From Synechococcaceae cyanobacterium (GTDB taxonomy: Bacteria; Cyanobacteriota; Cyanobacteriia; PCC-6307; Cyanobiaceae), in assembly GCA_947378425.1 (NCBI GenBank), contig CANCJV010000008.1, positions 1 through 64,000 on the forward strand: 64,000 bases of DNA. The letters run 5' to 3'. Of the stretch, positions 9,168-17,872 are shown piece after piece. Positions within the stretch are counted from its first letter, which is position 1, and each line of letters begins with the position of its first letter. The notes under the pieces were generated by a model that saw only the letters and a list, made by a program, of their open reading frames with translations, did no database searches and had not been told where the DNA came from. The translations under genes and the position numbers were made by a program.

Positions 9168-9443
9168 TCAGCCGTGAGCTGCCGCCAGTCGCTCGAAGAA
9201 GCTCGCTGCAGCGAGCGGCTTGTCGGCTTTCGCCGGGGTCGCGAAACCCATCGCCCAGATCAGCACCCCTTTGGCGCTGATCCCCTGCCTCGTCTCCTGC
9301 AGCCCGGTCGCCTTCCGGTCGTCGTCGAGTGGCTGGATGGCGAACGCCGAGTCCTGGATGTCGGCGGACTGGTCGACGTTCCGATGCACGGATTCCCTTC
9401 GATTGACTCCCCTCGGCTGAATCCTCTCGACCGCCGTCGTCAT
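9168..9443 (-). CDS. Possible small hypothetical protein in the sufS-rlmH gap
   Basis: An open frame of 91 codons on the minus strand, with G or C at most third codon positions through its middle (NVDQSADIQDSAFAIQPL, then ISAKGVLIWAMGFATPAKAD). A GTG at codon 19 is an alternative start. The same stretch is also open on the plus strand, with a poorer third-position bias. I recognise no family, signal peptide or membrane segment. The rest of 9004-9547 holds no gene I can support. Confidence 0.35.
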   Translation of the reverse strand: MTTAVERIQPRGVNRRESVHRNVDQSADIQDSAFAIQPLDDDRKATGLQETRQGISAKGVLIWAMGFATPAKADKPLAAASFFERLAAAHG

Positions 9444-9495
9444 GGCCGGAGGGGGGTGTCCTTCAGGTGGGGAAGGGCATGGCGTGACGGTTCAT

Positions 9496-9550
9496 GAGCA
9501 GCGGTTCAGAAACCGTGGCTCAGCAGCAGTGGTTCAGCAGCAGTGGTTCA
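9496..9550. repeat. Short tandem repeat at the rlmH stop
   Basis: GCAGCAGTGGTTCA occurs twice back to back at 9523-9550, with a diverged copy GAGCAGCGGTTCA at 9496-9508. The last copy contains the rlmH stop codon (TGA on the minus strand), so copy-number change would alter only the 3' end or trailer. Confidence 0.6.
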
Positions 9551-9985
9551 AGCGCGGTGGTAGGCGCCACCCTGCTGAATGGTCTGGGCCCGGTAGAGCT
9601 GTTCCAGCAGCAGCAGGCGCGCCAGTTCGTGCGGGAAGGTCAGAGGCGAGAGGCTCAGGGTCCAGCTGGCGCGGGCTTTGAGAGCCGGGTCGAGTCCATC
9701 GGCCCCGCCGATCACAAAGGCCAGCCGATCCGAGCCCGTGCCCAGCAGGCGCTCGGCGAAGGCCACTGAACCACAGAGTTCTCCCGCTTCGCTCAGCAGC
9801 ACCAGCTGTTCATCGGAGCGCAGCTGAGCGACGATCGCCTCGCCTTCGCGCTCGGGGCTGGAATCCCTGACTTCGCTGATGCTCAGACCGGGTAGACGTT
9901 TGAGATAGACCTCCAAGCCCTCCTGAATCCAGCGCTTGCGCACCTTGCCCACCGCAAGCACCCGGATCCGGCTGGGATTGAGCAC
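9548..9985 (-). CDS. rlmH: RlmH, 23S rRNA pseudouridine-1915 N3-methyltransferase
   Basis: About 145 residues from a GTG at 9985, the normal RlmH length. The start reads [15 protein letters not shown], the SAM-pocket region [10 protein letters not shown] lies in the middle, and the C-terminal knot ends in [20 protein letters not shown]. The longer upstream frame is Pro/Arg-rich antisense or spacer sequence. RlmH is a SPOUT methyltransferase acting on the assembled 70S ribosome at helix 69. It stands alone on its strand here. Confidence 0.93.
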   Translation of the reverse strand: MLNPSRIRVLAVGKVRKRWIQEGLEVYLKRLPGLSISEVRDSSPEREGEAIVAQLRSDEQLVLLSEAGELCGSVAFAERLLGTGSDRLAFVIGGADGLDPALKARASWTLSLSPLTFPHELARLLLLEQLYRAQTIQQGGAYHRA

Positions 9986-10562
9986 GGGCCATCGGGCATG
10001 GGGTCGCAGGCTAGGGGTTGGGCTGGCGTTGATGGCCTGTGCTGCTGTCCTGTGGCGTGGCTGGCGGCGCCCGGGCGGGAGGTCGGGGGGCAGGCCCGGG
10101 GGGCAGGCCTGTCGCCAGGGCAGGGACGTCTTGTGATCGAACTTCTGCGGCTGGATCCCAGGGCTGTACCCGCGTGAATCGGGCTTGTGCCGCGCAGGCG
10201 CGGGTGTGCCGTCGTCGGCCCTTGCTGGTTTGCTGCTGCTGCGAACAGCGATGCCGAGACGAGCCGGTGATGGGGGCCAAGGGGCCAGAGCCCGATCTGC
10301 AGGGCCATCTTCAACAGGGGCCAGGATTGGGCCAAGGGAAGGCGGCTCTGGTCTGGGAAGCCGCCGGCGGGCTTTGAGGCAGATCGGTGACGGGGTACCA
10401 GGTTCGTGGCTGTTCAGGGGGAGGTGGGCCGTGGGTGATGGCCGCGGGCCCGGGACCCGCCTGAGGCCCTTCGCGGCCGCAAGCCGATTGTTGCGTTTCG
10501 GCCAGGGCCTTGACATCCGTGCGGCCGCTGCCAAGGCTTGAAGGGCTTCTGCTGTCAGCTGC
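9986..10562. other. 577-base spacer between rlmH and the MscS gene
   Basis: GC-rich sequence with several overlapping open frames on both strands, none of which shows a family motif or consistent codon bias. It should contain the divergent promoters of rlmH and the MscS gene, but no convincing -10/-35 pair was identified. Confidence 0.4.
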
Positions 10563-11372
10563 GTGTCCCTCGATGGTTCGATCCTCACGGGGATCGTGAT
10601 TCCTTTTTTGTTCAAGCTGGTCGGTGGCGCCGCCATCTGGATCGTGGGGGGCTGGTTGATCAACTTCGCTATGAAGTTGATGCGCAGAGCCCTGACCTCC
10701 GCTGGCAATCTTGATCCCAGTCTGATCGTCTACCTGGTCAATTTCCTTGCGGCACTGCTGCGGGTCATCCTGGTGGTGTCGATCCTCGGTTACTTCGGGG
10801 TTCAGACCGCCAGCTTTGCTGCCCTGCTGGCGGGTGCCGGCCTGGCGATCGGTGCCGCCTGGAGTGGCATGCTCGGCAATTTCGCCGCCGGCGTGTTTCT
10901 GATGATCAATCGTCCCTTCAGTGTCGGGGACTTCATCAGCGGCGGCGGTGTCACCGGCACTGTCGTGGAAATCGATATGTTCGTCACGATTGTCCGCTCG
11001 CCAGATAATGTGCGTCTGATTGTTCCCAATGGCAAGATGTTCGGCGACACGATCGAAAACTTTTCCGTCAATCCTTATCGCCGTGTCGATCTGTTTGCCC
11101 AGCTCGACAACAGTGCCGATGTGGCTCTGGCGATCAGGTTGTTGAAGGAGGCGATCCGGGCGGTGCCGAATCAGTGCGTGGGTATGGAGGCGGATGTCGA
11201 GCTGCTTGAGTTCAACGAACGCGGCCCCAGGCTGGTCGTGCGGCCCTATGCCAGTAACGAGCATTACTGGCAGGTGTATTTCGACACCAATCGCCTGATC
11301 GCCGACGTCCTCACCAACGCTGGCTTTCCCGTGCCGCGGCTGCCGGTTCAGCTGGCTTCGGCTGCCCCCTGA
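10563..11372 (+). CDS. Small-conductance mechanosensitive channel (MscS family)
   Basis: The 269-residue protein begins at a GTG and is close to E. coli MscS in length. Transmembrane helices are visible at ~12-36 and ~55-80. The pore-lining helix is glycine/alanine rich ([17 protein letters not shown]), followed by [20 protein letters not shown], the hallmark of the family. A beta domain ([19 protein letters not shown]) and an alpha-beta C-terminal domain complete it. The channel releases solutes on hypo-osmotic shock. It is followed by an unrelated DUF1543 gene, and no operon partner is obvious. Confidence 0.93.
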   Translation: MSLDGSILTGIVIPFLFKLVGGAAIWIVGGWLINFAMKLMRRALTSAGNLDPSLIVYLVNFLAALLRVILVVSILGYFGVQTASFAALLAGAGLAIGAAWSGMLGNFAAGVFLMINRPFSVGDFISGGGVTGTVVEIDMFVTIVRSPDNVRLIVPNGKMFGDTIENFSVNPYRRVDLFAQLDNSADVALAIRLLKEAIRAVPNQCVGMEADVELLEFNERGPRLVVRPYASNEHYWQVYFDTNRLIADVLTNAGFPVPRLPVQLASAAP

Positions 11373-11485
11373 GTGCGGATTGTTGCCATCAGCGGGCCGT
11401 CGCGGCTTGCTCAGGCGGTGCGGCTGGAGCGGCAGGATGCAGACCCTTTTTCTTGGGCCCTGGCCGCAGGCCAGGGCCGGATGCC

Positions 11486-12088
11486 ATGGGCCAAGCGGCG
11501 CCTGCTCCTGCTCCGAACTTGTTTCTCGTGGTGCTGGGGGGGCGGCTGCCGGCGGCCCACATCGAGCTCCATGACGTGCGCTTCGTGGTCGGCGCCACGA
11601 TCGAGGACACCCTGCCGGCCCTGCGCCGCCAGTGGTTCGGAGCCCGGCGGGGGCTCCATCTCGACAGCTGGGTGCGGGTGCGCTCGGTCGATGGCTATCG
11701 GGTGGAGCTGCGGCCGGAACCCTTCACGGGAGCCGAGCGGCTGTGGTTCGTGAACATGGGCGGCTATGACCCCGCCCAGCTGGCTGAGCGCCATGCCTTC
11801 GGGCTGGTCGTGGCCACCAGCGCCCAGGCCGCTCGCGCCGCCGCCCGCCGCCAGCTGCTGCCGGATGCGCTCCATCGCCATCTGGACGATCTGCACGGGG
11901 TGGAGGCGACACTGGCTGGAGCGACGACCGGGGCAGGGGCGGCCGAGCCGGAGGCCGCTCTGGCCGTGCAGCACTGTCTGGAGCTGGACGGCGGAGCTGG
12001 CGGTCGCCAGCAGCTGGCGCTGCATCTGATCCCCGATGGCAGTCACCAGCCGCTGCTGCCCGATTGGTATGGCTACCGGCCGATCTGA
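11486..12088 (+). CDS. DUF1543-domain protein
   Basis: About 200 residues from the ATG at 11486; an in-frame ATG at 11453 is also possible. The N-terminal half matches the DUF1543 pattern: LFLVVLGGRLPAAHIELHDV, then FVVGATIEDTLPALRRQWFG, LHLDSW and a WFVNMGGYDP block. The C-terminal half is Ala-rich and ends in PLLPDWYGYRPI. The biochemical role of DUF1543 proteins is not known to me. The gene converges on the chitinase gene with a 38-base gap that can hold a short GC-rich hairpin. Confidence 0.8.
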   Translation: MGQAAPAPAPNLFLVVLGGRLPAAHIELHDVRFVVGATIEDTLPALRRQWFGARRGLHLDSWVRVRSVDGYRVELRPEPFTGAERLWFVNMGGYDPAQLAERHAFGLVVATSAQAARAAARRQLLPDALHRHLDDLHGVEATLAGATTGAGAAEPEAALAVQHCLELDGGAGGRQQLALHLIPDGSHQPLLPDWYGYRPI

Positions 12089-12126
12089 AGCGGCGGCCGA
12101 GGCCCCGGCCGGCGGCCTGTCGCTGC

Positions 12127-14007
12127 TCAGCCCTGCCAGACCGCCAGGACTGAACTGGTGAGAGCACTGGCATCCACACCGGGCAGAAGCACCTCCTGGG
12201 CGTTGAAGCCGAGCACCACGCGGCAGCCGCTGCTGCCGGCCACCACCTGGGCCTGCTGGCCTTCAGTCCAGAAGCCACCCAGATCCAGCACATCCTGCCC
12301 GGGGTTGAAACCTTGAATGGTGAGGTGCCGTCCCCAGGCGTAGCCGAGCTGAAAGCGCTCGGCCTTGCTGTCGCTGGCGCTGATGGCCGTGATGCTGTCG
12401 CCCACGGCGACGTTGCTGGTGGGCAGGCCGGTGAGGCCGCCGCTGTTGACACCACTGCCACCACCACTGGAACCACCAGCGCCGCTGCCCCCGGAGATCA
12501 CGGGATCCGTGCCGTAATCCCCCCAGATCGCGGCGTAGGCGCCGCTGCCAGCGGCGGTGCCCGAGTGGGTGGCCTCCACCCTGCCGATCGGCCCTGGCTG
12601 GTCCCGTCCGAGGGACCACATCGACAGCATGCCCAGGCCCTTCTGGCGGGCGAAATCCTCCACCAGAGCGGCATCGCCGGTGCTGAACAGCTCGGAGGTC
12701 ACGTCATTGACGCCGATCATCGGGGTCAGACCCAGCTGGTTCCAGCCGAAGCTCTCGCCGTGGCTGCCGAACAGCTCGCTGAGCTGGCGATAACTGGCAT
12801 GGGCTGCATCGATTGCGTACTGCCCCATGGATTGGCTCGCCGGCGGCGCGGCACTGTCGCCGTAGTCCATCGCCATCAGATTCACCCCGTCGAGCTTGAC
12901 GCCGGCATCGAGCATCTGACGGAGGACGGTGAGACCGTCGTTGGTGAGTCCCTGGGGCAGAACGGGAAGGGTGATCCAGATCTCGAGATCCGGATGGCTC
13001 TGCTGCACCAGCTTCAAGGCCGCACTGTGGAGTTGGTTGGCGCCTCGATCGGCGAGGGCGGCCCCCTCGATGTCGAAGTCGAGCCGGTTCAGCGCCAGGC
13101 TGTCGATCACCTGGCCATAACGGGTGGCCAGTTCGGTGGCACTGCGGCCGGCGGCATAGAAGCTCTGGGCCAGGCTGATGCCGTTCGCGCCCCCCATGGA
13201 CACCATGACGTCGCCACCGGCGGCCCGCAGCTGATTGATCTCGGTGCGGATGGCCAGGGCCTGGGGGTTGGTGCTGGTGAGCGAGAGCGCCGGCAGGCCA
13301 GCCCAGGCCGCCTCTCCCGTGGGCGTGGCCTGGAGGAAGGCGAGGGTGAACAGGCCCACCCCGTGCTGGCGGGCCAGGCCATCGAGGTCGGGGACTGGAT
13401 AGAGGGTCATGTCCACATAGGGGGCGAAGAATTGCTCGCCCCAGAGCCGATCACCGCTATTGCCGGAGTTGATCCCGCCCGGGCTGAGCGGCGTTCCGCC
13501 CGTGATGCCCGCTCCACCGGTGCTGCCGGTGCCACTGCTCCCGGTCGATCCCGTGGTTCCGCCTGGTGCGGCAGTTCCGGTCGTGGTGCCTGTGCCGCTG
13601 CTGCCCCCCGTCGTTCCGGTGGTTCTGGTCCCGCCGCCACTGGTGCCGGGGGTGGAGCCGCTGCCGCTGGCGGCGCCGATCAGCACGTCACTGGCCTGGA
13701 GGTTGCTGAGGCTGCCGCCGACGGGGAGGCTGCCCTGCAGGTAGGAGCTGCTGGAGGCTTTGGGGGCCAGGGTCATGCCCCAGCTGGGGGGACCGAGGGT
13801 GATCTGCCAGGTGCCATCGGCGTTCTGGCTCTGTTGCACGCTGAAATTGCTGACATTGCGCAGGGGGTAGCGGCTGCAAAAGCTGACGCTCCAGTCGCTC
13901 AGGGCTGTGCTGCCCTGGTTGGTGATGGTGATCTCGCCATCGAAGGCCCCGTTCCACTGGTTGCTGAGGCGGAGGCTGACGCTGATGCCGGGGGTTGGGA
14001 TGGTCAT
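12127..14007 (-). CDS. Modular chitinase: CBM2-like module, Gly/Ser/Thr linker, GH18 catalytic domain, C-terminal domain
   Basis: The 626-residue protein starts at the ATG at 14007. Residues ~1-105 resemble a type-2 carbohydrate-binding module (LSNQWNGAFDGEITITNQG, then ALSDWSVSF). A ~60-residue Gly/Ser/Thr linker follows. The GH18 barrel (~170-490) carries VMVSMGGANG and the catalytic DxxDxDxE-type strand LDFDIEGA. A second Gly/Ser linker leads to a ~95-residue C-terminal domain (GFNPGQDVLDLGGF) of the sort found at the end of type-I-secreted cyanobacterial proteins. No N-terminal signal peptide is visible, so export through a C-terminal signal is inferred. The substrate is probably chitin, though GH18 also includes endo-N-acetylglucosaminidases. 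Confidence 0.88.
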   Translation of the reverse strand: MTIPTPGISVSLRLSNQWNGAFDGEITITNQGSTALSDWSVSFCSRYPLRNVSNFSVQQSQNADGTWQITLGPPSWGMTLAPKASSSSYLQGSLPVGGSLSNLQASDVLIGAASGSGSTPGTSGGGTRTTGTTGGSSGTGTTTGTAAPGGTTGSTGSSGTGSTGGAGITGGTPLSPGGINSGNSGDRLWGEQFFAPYVDMTLYPVPDLDGLARQHGVGLFTLAFLQATPTGEAAWAGLPALSLTSTNPQALAIRTEINQLRAAGGDVMVSMGGANGISLAQSFYAAGRSATELATRYGQVIDSLALNRLDFDIEGAALADRGANQLHSAALKLVQQSHPDLEIWITLPVLPQGLTNDGLTVLRQMLDAGVKLDGVNLMAMDYGDSAAPPASQSMGQYAIDAAHASYRQLSELFGSHGESFGWNQLGLTPMIGVNDVTSELFSTGDAALVEDFARQKGLGMLSMWSLGRDQPGPIGRVEATHSGTAAGSGAYAAIWGDYGTDPVISGGSGAGGSSGGGSGVNSGGLTGLPTSNVAVGDSITAISASDSKAERFQLGYAWGRHLTIQGFNPGQDVLDLGGFWTEGQQAQVVAGSSGCRVVLGFNAQEVLLPGVDASALTSSVLAVWQG

Positions 14008-14047
14008 GCTGCAGGCGGCTCTTGACGGGGTCCATCGTTGGCGCCAC

Positions 14048-14093
14048 CCCCAGGGCGAAACATCCTGCAGATGAAGGATGTTTCGCCCTGGGG
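14048..14093 (-). terminator. Perfect 19-base-pair hairpin after the LuxR-type gene
   Basis: Left arm 14048-14066 (CCCCAGGGCGAAACATCCT) and right arm 14075-14093 are exact reverse complements around an 8-base loop. The hairpin lies 34 bases past the stop of the minus-strand regulator at 14127 and 41 bases upstream of the chitinase start. Position fits a terminator or attenuator; there is no U-tract. Confidence 0.65.
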
Positions 14094-14126
14094 CCCCTGC
14101 CGATCCGGACCCGCCAGCGGCTGATT

Positions 14127-14834
14127 TCAGTACAGGTAGCCCAGCCGCAGGGCCTTCACGGCGGCGGCGGTGCGATCCGGCACCTGCAGCTTCTGCAGGA
14201 TTCGCTGCACGTGATCGCGGGCTGTGACCTCGGCAATTTGCAGCTGGGTGGCGATCATGCGGTTCGTGCAGCCCTCGGCCACCAGTGCCAGGATTTCCAG
14301 CTCCCGGGGACTCAGCTCGTCGCTGGCCGTTCCCGGGCTGGACAGCAACGCCCGGCAACCACGATCCAGGAACGGTTCCCCCCGCTTGAGCTGGTTGAGC
14401 GCTTCCAGCGCCACGCCCTGTCCCACTCGGTTGTGGCTGATCAGGGCCTGCACCCCGGCCTTGCGAGCCGCCTGGATCGTCACCCGATGGGGGATGCCCA
14501 GGCTGAGCAGCACCGTGGGGGGCCTGGGGCGTTGCAGCAGCTGCTGCAGCACCGGTAGAGCCGGGCCGTCCAACAAGATCTCCTGGCTGAGGATCAGCAC
14601 ATCAGCACCCTGGTCCGGCAACAGGGCCGCGGCCTCTGCGCCACGCCGGCAATAGCCCAGCAGCCGTTGGGAGGGTTCCTCCGGGGGGCTGCCCAGCAGG
14701 TTGGCCAGCAGCAGTTGGCCATAGGGACGCTGGGGCGTGCAGATCAGCAGGCGCCACTCGCTCAGCAGGCTGCGCACCTGCCGGCCCCGTTCCAGCAACT
14801 CCTCCGGGTCCGGCAGGACGGTGGGGTGGTCCAT
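14127..14834 (-). CDS. LuxR/NarL-type DNA-binding response regulator
   Basis: About 235 residues from the ATG at 14834; an in-frame ATG at 14864 would add ten. The N-terminal ~150 residues have a receiver-like alternation (ADVLILSQEILLDGPALPVL, then PTVLLSLG), but clear phosphoacceptor spacing is hard to see, so it may be an atypical receiver. The C-terminal ~65 residues are a textbook LuxR helix-turn-helix: LSPRELEILALVAEGCTNRM, then IAEVTARDHVQRILQKLQV. It is transcribed toward the chitinase gene but separated from it by a strong hairpin. The target genes are unknown. Confidence 0.85.
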   Translation of the reverse strand: MDHPTVLPDPEELLERGRQVRSLLSEWRLLICTPQRPYGQLLLANLLGSPPEEPSQRLLGYCRRGAEAAALLPDQGADVLILSQEILLDGPALPVLQQLLQRPRPPTVLLSLGIPHRVTIQAARKAGVQALISHNRVGQGVALEALNQLKRGEPFLDRGCRALLSSPGTASDELSPRELEILALVAEGCTNRMIATQLQIAEVTARDHVQRILQKLQVPDRTAAAVKALRLGYLY

Positions 14835-15078
14835 GGCGACGCTGATCCCAGGCCTCGCAGCCATCCTGAGGCAACCGGGGCCGATCGGCCCCGGTTCTCG
14901 GCAAGCTGGTCCCTGGTTCCGCTGTTCCCCTCTCAGTTCTCCTTTGCCCGTGCCATCCCGAAGCAATCCGCTGGCTGAGTGGTCAGCAGACCGGCCCAAG
15001 GCCGCCGCTGCGTGCCCATCCCCTGCGTTGCCACCGTTGGCGTGGCTGCAGGCTGGTGCGAAGGACCAGCCGTCGCTG

Positions 15079-15879
15079 ATGCAACAGCCGAGGGCGAGGG
15101 GCACGGTGAGGCGTGGGCTGGGCCTGGTGCCGCTGCTTTCGCTGTTGCTGCTGAGCGCCTGTGCCCCTCGGGCCACCAAGGCTCCATTCCCCGTGCAGAC
15201 TCTGGCGGATGCGGGCCTGAAACCCCTCGCAGCCGACCAGTTGGCGGCCTGCGCCCGCGCCTTGGCCTTGCCACCGCAGCTAGCCCGGCCCGCTGATGCC
15301 AGCAACTTCGGCGAGCGCCAGGCCCTGGATGCCTTCGGCCGGGCGGTGCCGAACCGGCCCCAGGTGATCGTGCTGCACGAAACCGTGATCTCCGCTGCCG
15401 ACACGGCCAGGCTGTTCGCCACCCCCCATCCGCGCGATGACGACCAGGCCAGTTATCACCTGCTCGTGGATCGGGCCGGCCAGCGGCTGCGGATCGTGCC
15501 CGACGCCGGCCGCGCCTATGGGGCGGGTATGGCGGCCTTCGGCGACTTCACGGTGCGGATCCGGCCCACCTCCGTCGGATCGCTGAACAATGTGGCCCTG
15601 CATCTGAGCCTGGAGAGTCCGGCCGATGGCCGCGGCGACGCTGACGCCCATTCCGGTTACAGCGCCCGCCAGTACCAGGTGGCGGCGGGCCAGGTGTTGC
15701 TCTGGCAGGCGGCCTACGGCATCCCGCTGAGCCGCGTCACCACCCACCAGGCGGTGGACCGCAGCCACAGCCGCCGCGATCCCCGCAGCTTCCGCTGGCA
15801 GGCCTTCGATGACGCCTGGCGAGCGGCGGCCGAGCGCTGTGGTTGGACGGCGTACGACCGGGGGCGGGCGACGATCTGA
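15079..15879 (+). CDS. N-acetylmuramoyl-L-alanine amidase-like lipoprotein (Amidase_2 fold)
   Basis: The 266-residue protein has an Arg-rich N-terminus, a hydrophobic core and a lipobox LLSAC with Cys28, so it should be a lipoprotein. The catalytic domain (~90-260) has the Amidase_2 markers VIVLHET (first zinc His), SYHLLVDRAGQRLRIVPD, NNVALHLSLE and VTTHQAVDRSHSRRDP. Enzymes of this fold cleave the amide between N-acetylmuramic acid and the stem peptide in the periplasm. The ATG at 15079 gives a standard signal peptide. It is divergent from the LuxR-type regulator, with ~245 bases between the starts. Confidence 0.88.
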   Translation: MQQPRARGTVRRGLGLVPLLSLLLLSACAPRATKAPFPVQTLADAGLKPLAADQLAACARALALPPQLARPADASNFGERQALDAFGRAVPNRPQVIVLHETVISAADTARLFATPHPRDDDQASYHLLVDRAGQRLRIVPDAGRAYGAGMAAFGDFTVRIRPTSVGSLNNVALHLSLESPADGRGDADAHSGYSARQYQVAAGQVLLWQAAYGIPLSRVTTHQAVDRSHSRRDPRSFRWQAFDDAWRAAAERCGWTAYDRGRATI

Positions 15880-15944
15880 CAGGGGTCCAGAAGGGAAGAA
15901 CGTGTGGGGAGGTGGGACAGGGTCACGGGAAGGTCTTGTCCTGT

Positions 15945-16070
15945 CGCCGGTGCCCGCCAGCCCAGCAGCCTGAGCAAGTCGCGGAGGTCATGCGCGAGTG
16001 CAGCCATGCCCTTGTCCAGGAGCTGTGGGTCCCGGGACCATGGCCAGCTGTTCTCGATGGACTAGTGGCC
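15945..16070 (-). pseudogene. Decayed ISAs1-family transposase C-terminus
   Basis: One minus-strand frame reads GH*SIENSWPWSRDPQLLD, then GMAALAHDLRDLLRLLGWRA. The first part is the ISAs1 motif GHWxIENxxHWxxD with the Trp codon turned into a stop. The second part is the helical tail, joined after an internal deletion. Nothing else in 15880-16245 looks like a gene. Confidence 0.6.
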
Positions 16071-16245
16071 CTGTCCATGCGGCAGCGGTTTGAAGAATCG
16101 GGAGCCTGTGGGGAAGGAGCGCAGACGTCTCAAGTCCCATCCAGGGCATTCCCGCTTGCAGCTTCCCGTTGCTGACTGGTCAGACCGTTTTCGGCGCGCG
16201 AGTTGGACGGCTGGGACCGGAGGCGCTGCCCCCCCTGGCCCTTCG

Positions 16246-17670
16246 TCAGCGCTCCGCGGCGCCCCCCAGCAGCTCCCGCACCTGGACGGCGGCCGCCAGA
16301 CCCGCCTCGATCGCCCCTTCGAAGTAGCCGGGCCAGCGGCTGGAGACCTCGGTGCCGGCCCAGATCACCCGGCCATGGGGTTGCTGCCAGATCGGGCCGT
16401 AGGTGGTCCAGGCCCCCGGGGTCATGAAGCTGGTGAAGGCGCCGCCGCTCCAGCTCTCCTCGTTCCAGTTGTGGATCACCAGATCCGTGGGCTCGGCAGC
16501 CTCCTGACCCCACCAGCTGACCAGGTCCTGCAGCAGTGTGCGCCGGCGTTCGGCCGGGTTCAGGCGCTGCCAGCGCACGGCCCGCTCGCCGGCGATGAAG
16601 CCGGCCAGGATGCCGGGCCCGCCCGGCGCTGAGCTGTCGACGGTGAGCTCCAGCGTGGGCAGATTGCCGACTCCCAGGCCGTTGAGGCCGTCTTTCCGCC
16701 AGAACGGCCGGGGGTAGAGCGCCAGCACCTTGACCATCGAGCCCATGGGCGAGCGCTGCAGCAGGCCCGTCCACTCCGGCGGCAGGGCCGGATTGAAGCG
16801 GATGCCCAGCCGCAGCGGTGGCGGAATCGCCACCACCGCCGCCGCCGCCCTCACCACCTCGCCGCCGCCGTGGCTGACCCGTACCCCTTCGTCGCTCTGC
16901 TCGATCGCCCCCACCGGCGCCTTCAGGTGAACGGCCTCGCCGAGCTCGCCGGCCAGCCGCTCCGCCACCTGGGCGGCGCCCCCCTCCACCAGCCAGGCCT
17001 CCGGGGTCTCGTGCTGGGGGGCCACCGCCTGGGTCCAGGCCAGATGCAGGAGCGAGCTCTCGTGGGGCTCAAACCCACCCGAGCCCCCCATGCGGCTCAG
17101 CCAGGCGAACGGGTAACGGGCCAGCTCGCCCACCCCCTGGTGCTGCAGCCAGCCTTTGATGCTGAGCCGATCGAGCTCGTGGGCGCCGGGTGAGCTCCAG
17201 GGCGAGCTGGGTGGCACCTGCTCCACCAGCTCCCGGAAGCGCCGCTGCAGGGTCAGGGCCTCCTGCACCTCCGCCGCCGGCAGAGCCAGCTCCTGCGGGC
17301 GAAAGAACAGCAGGCTGGCGCCGAAGTCGTGCTCGAGGCCGGCCCGGTGCGCCGCGCCGTTCCAGTGGAACACCCCCTCACCGTCGTAGGGAGTGGGAAA
17401 GCGGTGCAGGCCCAGCTCCGCCAGCAGCGCGAGCAGGCGGTGATGGCTGGCCCCCACCCACTGGCCGCCCAGATCCACCGGCCACCCCGACGGTGTCGTC
17501 CGGCCGTGCATGCGCCCTCCCCAGCGCTCGCGCGCCTCCAGCAGCTGCACCGCCAGGCCCTGCCGCCGCAGCTCGCGGGCACAGATCAGGCCGGAGAGGC
17601 CGGCCCCGACCACCACCACATCCACCGTGCTTCCATCAGCCCTTGCCAGGTCAGGGATCGACTCCGTCAT
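16246..17670 (-). CDS. Flavin-containing monoamine/polyamine oxidase
   Basis: The 474-residue protein has the dinucleotide-binding motif VVVVGAGLSGLICARELRR at residues ~17-36, the amine-oxidase motif LLEARERWGGRMH just after, and a substrate-side block with DLGGQWVG. The C-terminal FAD-binding block is GRVIWAGTEVSSRWPGYFEGA. Such enzymes oxidise primary or secondary amines to aldehydes or imines with release of H2O2. No signal peptide is seen, so it is probably cytosolic. The gene is head-to-head with a polyamine-type ABC transporter, which suggests that imported polyamines are its substrate. This is an inference from context. Confidence 0.9.
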   Translation of the reverse strand: MTESIPDLARADGSTVDVVVVGAGLSGLICARELRRQGLAVQLLEARERWGGRMHGRTTPSGWPVDLGGQWVGASHHRLLALLAELGLHRFPTPYDGEGVFHWNGAAHRAGLEHDFGASLLFFRPQELALPAAEVQEALTLQRRFRELVEQVPPSSPWSSPGAHELDRLSIKGWLQHQGVGELARYPFAWLSRMGGSGGFEPHESSLLHLAWTQAVAPQHETPEAWLVEGGAAQVAERLAGELGEAVHLKAPVGAIEQSDEGVRVSHGGGEVVRAAAAVVAIPPPLRLGIRFNPALPPEWTGLLQRSPMGSMVKVLALYPRPFWRKDGLNGLGVGNLPTLELTVDSSAPGGPGILAGFIAGERAVRWQRLNPAERRRTLLQDLVSWWGQEAAEPTDLVIHNWNEESWSGGAFTSFMTPGAWTTYGPIWQQPHGRVIWAGTEVSSRWPGYFEGAIEAGLAAAVQVRELLGGAAER

Positions 17671-17872
17671 GGCTGAACCTCAGGGACGTGGGGGGATTGC
17701 TAGACAGAGTCGCCAGCGCACCTCGAATCTGCTGCCGGACCCTGCCACCGACATCAACCCGAGCCAAGGCCCCGCCAGCCAACGCGCCGCCGTTGGCGGA
17801 GCAGCGGTTGCTGGAGGCGCCAGTGGCGAGGCCACCACTGACGAGCTCACCAGTGGCGGGGCCGCCGGTGAT
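17671..17872. promoter_or_regulatory. Probable divergent promoter region of amine oxidase and polyamine transporter
   Basis: An ATG at 17669 would start the transporter ATPase frame, but it overlaps the amine oxidase start codon on the other strand (CATG), leaving no room for either promoter. The 68 codons that follow encode only a low-complexity Ala/Gly/Ser/Thr stretch. I infer that these 200 bases hold the two promoters. Confidence 0.4.

Noticed and set aside
10141..10260. Possible small RNA or riboswitch upstream of the MscS gene
   Set aside because: Only generic GC-rich pairing was visible, with no recognised conserved core.
12313..14025. 570-codon plus-strand frame opposite the chitinase gene
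   Set aside because: It is antisense to a gene with clear CBM2 and GH18 motifs, is Ala/Gly/Gln-rich without any motif, and arises because high GC content makes stops rare.
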